DNA from: Vanessa cardui
Lineage: Eukaryota > Arthropoda > Insecta > Lepidoptera > Nymphalidae
NCBI RefSeq assembly: GCF_905220365.1
Contig: NC_061124.1
Coordinates: 6,140,501-6,204,500, forward strand
Direction: 5' to 3'
Length of the DNA stretch: 64,000 nucleotides
Numbering within the stretch: the first letter of the stretch is position 1; each line of letters opens with the position of its first letter. Under the pieces are notes generated by a model. That model was given only the letters and a program-made list of their open reading frames with translations, ran no database searches and was not told the DNA's origin. A program made the position numbers and the translations under genes. Positions 61,106 to 64,000 of this stretch are shown piece by piece.

Positions 61106-63911
61106 AATCATAGTTTTATCTAAGAGAGGATAATAATGGAAGTTATACATATATATACACTCATACAATAATATAACTGATAAGCACTTACAATGATATT
61201 TGTCTTAAAAAAAATAATACATTTTCTTTTTTATTCTTTATATTTATTCGGTAATTTTTAATTTGTTTGATTAAGGCTGATGGACAATCTCATGGTAATC
61301 CATGGATGATATATGTTCATGTATTCTGGCTCTATTTATGAACTGGTGTTATAATAAGTACTTAAATTTAACTAGTGTGAATTTCAGAAAATCATCCCAT
61401 TTCGAACTCCTTGTTCGAATCGGAATTCGAAAAAATGATAAATGTACAAAACAACACTAATCAAATATAAAATAACAAAAACAGTGATCGCGTAAATTTT
61501 ATAAAAAAAAAATTAAGAAACTAACGGTTCCGCTATAATTTGAGAACTCATAAAAACAGCACTATCATCGTGAGTCTAAAAGTAATATAACGCAGCTAAA
61601 ATTTCACATCTCATTACACAAAGTCAATAAAATAATCTTCGTGTACAATCGAGAAAAAGAATTTATGACAAGGCAGAATAAGTGTGAAATTTTATGACGA
61701 CTAAATATTAAAGTAACAAAAAAATATATATCTTTATCAGACCGTGTCTAATATTGAATAAAATCCGACCACATGTCGTCTGGAAATTTATTTTTTTCGC
61801 TTATTCACGTCTGGAAGAACGGGCGATAGGTCGCGCTTATATTCCGAGTAAACAGTATCGGCTGAGTCACGGCCCTGAGTCAACTAGCGCCTGAATTAAA
61901 CTTGTAGTACTATTTTCAATGATAAAAGAACTAACAGGAATACGTGGGCAATAAACTATTAACCAGACGAACTGAAATAAAACAGTAATAAAATTGTTAT
62001 ACAATATTAATTAGCTATTACTCGTAGCATCAGGAAGTGCCATGATCATAAGACATAGTATAAAAATAAACTCCCGCCTCTCTTTAAGCTGTAGCTAATC
62101 GTGAAAAAGATAAAAGTTTTTGTGGATGATTTAATTAAATGCTTATTATACATCGATATTATAATTATTAGTATTATGATTTAATTATGACAAGGATAAT
62201 AAATATTATATAATATTATATAATAGTTATTTATAAATGGTACGTATTTCGCGCTCCTATTATTCTTAGTATTATTATAAATTTATGAGTAATAACGAAT
62301 GTCTAATTATAAGCTTCAATGAATAATACCCAAATTTATTTTGATGTGACTTACGTCCATTTGAACATGCCTCAACATGTACATATATGGTATAAAATGT
62401 CCATACAGATCCTTAGCAGATATTTTATTTAGAAAACCTATTGTACCAGATAATGCAATTTAAAAAAGGAACTAATGTTGCATAAATTTAAGACTATACA
62501 TATACAGTATAGTACTAATAGGTACATTTAACCTCGTGACGTCAGCAGCATAATGTTAATGTTTAAGAAGCATCAATACAAACATAATATCAATATTATC
62601 TTAGTTTTGATTACAAAATGCATTAACAAACAAGCAAAATCGAAACCGGTATCTCGTCGCTACTGTATTGTGCAACCGACATAACTTAGTGCAACTTAAT
62701 ACCATATTAATGCAATATTAATGTCCCGCACTCGCCTAATTGTAGATATTATCGAGATTTGTGGTCATCTTTATGTGCTATTTGCACGTAACCTTTATAT
62801 ATTTAACACTTTAATCTGACGGCTCGAAGGAAAAGGGAAAATTATTTGAAACATTGTCATAACAAGTGAATATACACGGACGGTCTCGTTTTATCTCGGT
62901 ATTATGACTTTTGATTCGTAAATATTTTGATCAAATTATACATTATACGTATTATATGTGTGCATTTGAATAATTTGCAAAAGATATAAGGAAAATCTAT
63001 AGCATGTTTTATGCACAAATCGTGAGGTTCGCTTTTTGTACAAAAAATACTAAGGTTTTGATTATGCTTTTATTTTTATGTACATCTTCTATTGAATACA
63101 AATTTATTATAATACTGAGATGGTTTAGTGGACCATAAATGATCTTTGTAATCGAGGGTCGCGAAGATGCAAAGTCATCACGTGCTTAGCGATGATAGGC
63201 CAAAAATACTAAACTTAGCAGAAGTAACTTTTCTTAACAGTGATTTTACCAAAAACTCCAAGGGCATCGCTATACAAAAAACATCGTTTCATATTAACGT
63301 ATATATTAACGACATATGCGCATACGCCAGGTCTATTATAATACAATTTTTCAATGGCTAACCTACTTCTGTATTCAGTTTTTATTAGTCTTATTGTCAC
63401 TGAACACAATACATTTAAGCGTGTTCTTCGAAGACACGTCGCTCCACTTTAGAGCGCTGTTAATTTATATTTCATTTCATTCAATTTAAGGTCCCTCAAA
63501 GATCCTAAATCGAGTTGCAGCAATCATAATGTTATAAATCAAAATAATTTGGTGTGCCCGAAACAATTAAGTTTGTAAATTGTGTAGGCGTATCGTGCGC
63601 CGTAACAAATCGTAGATATGATTTGAGGGTGGAATCAACCCGGCGGATGGCCATGAAATATACTTTCAGTTGGAGTATTTTGCTTTCTTTGTATTTTTCT
63701 TCACGCCCTAGGTGTTTTTATTACTCGCAAATATGTCGTTTTTATGAGTCAGTTATTAAATACTGTTTTTAAACTAATAATTTTGATTCGTTGTTTATTT
63801 CTTTGATTCACAAAAACCTTGATAATTGGATGGTTGTGTGTTGGGTATTTATTAAATCAACCTAAAAATAATACAATTTTTTGCCGTAGTAATCTCGACC
63901 TATAGATTAAT

Positions 63912-63955
63912 GAACACAGTAGAGCACCTGTATCTGCACAAATTTGTGCACAAAA
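63912..63955 (+). mobile_element. tail fragment of the third SINE family
   Basis: TAGAGCACCTGTATCTGCAC then AAATTTGTGCACAAAA resembles the end of the SINE at 60788-61105. It is too short to be sure. Confidence 0.4.
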
Positions 63956-64000
63956 AAATATTCGGTGTTTTTAATTGTCTCGTTTGTGAAAGGCTGCCCT

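Larger units (their letters stand above)
49279..64000. other. region upstream of the recognised sickie exons; no exon identified
   Basis: No coding exon is recognised here on either strand. It is either more sickie intron or the 5' flank. It carries degenerate SINE copies, a Penelope-like insertion at 54.8-55.0 kb, LINE 3' ends at 55.2-55.8 kb and a tRNA-headed SINE at 60.8-61.1 kb. CpG-rich islands at about 49.68-49.76, 57.05-57.12, 58.67-58.75 and 60.12-60.24 kb are the only non-repeat standouts. 49300-50400, 50650-51970, 52210-52850, 52970-53570, 53790-54800, 55840-59130, 59230-59950, 60260-60780 and 61110-63900 otherwise show only AT-rich DNA. Confidence 0.5.

Overview
The window is AT-rich insect DNA, almost all intronic and intergenic-looking sequence crowded with dispersed repeats. 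The organism is almost certainly a moth or butterfly. The evidence is repeat families known from Lepidoptera: tRNA-headed SINEs resembling Metulj, Lep1-type non-autonomous Helitron repeats ending in CTAGT-like sequence, CR1/Jockey-type LINE 3' ends, and a SINE/LINE family with a CTTTTACAAGCACTTTTGA motif. The Metulj-like SINE, first described from Heliconius, makes a nymphalid butterfly the best guess, but the sequence alone does not prove it.

Only one host gene is recognisable. It lies on the minus strand and is the orthologue of Drosophila sickie (sick), the insect neuron-navigator gene of the NAV2/NAV3 family. Two exons are certain and together make the N-terminal calponin-homology (CH) domain: 38738-38920 (first half) and 13566-13882 (second half plus the start of the linker). 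They join in phase 0 across an intron of about 24.9 kb. A third, 64-bp exon at 49215-49278 lies upstream, has good splice sites and fits the reading frame exactly; it is probable. The promoter and 5' exons are beyond 49.3 kb or outside the window, and the rest of the protein (coiled coils and the C-terminal AAA ATPase) lies off the left edge.

Layout: 1-13.5 kb is the intron after exon 13566-13882 (SINEs, Lep1-like copies, a foldback arm, one Penelope-like insertion). 13.9-38.7 kb is the intron that splits the CH domain (a 5'-truncated LINE at 18.4-19.2 kb, several SINEs and Lep1-like repeats, a truncated Penelope-like copy at 28.2 kb, a LINE tail at 37.8-38.1 kb). 38.9-49.2 kb is the next intron (Penelope-like copy, LINE tail with a 19-bp tandem array, two SINEs, a 598-bp foldback element). 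49.3-64 kb has no recognised exon and holds mainly old repeats. No true tRNA, rRNA or CRISPR was seen.

The most interesting signal is a set of four related short insertions (8.5, 28.2, 41.3 and 54.9 kb). They share one 3' end and a conserved hairpin core, are flanked by 12-17 bp target-site duplications, and three of the four carry an inverted partial copy of their own 3' part at the 5' side. They look like Penelope-like retroelement ends.
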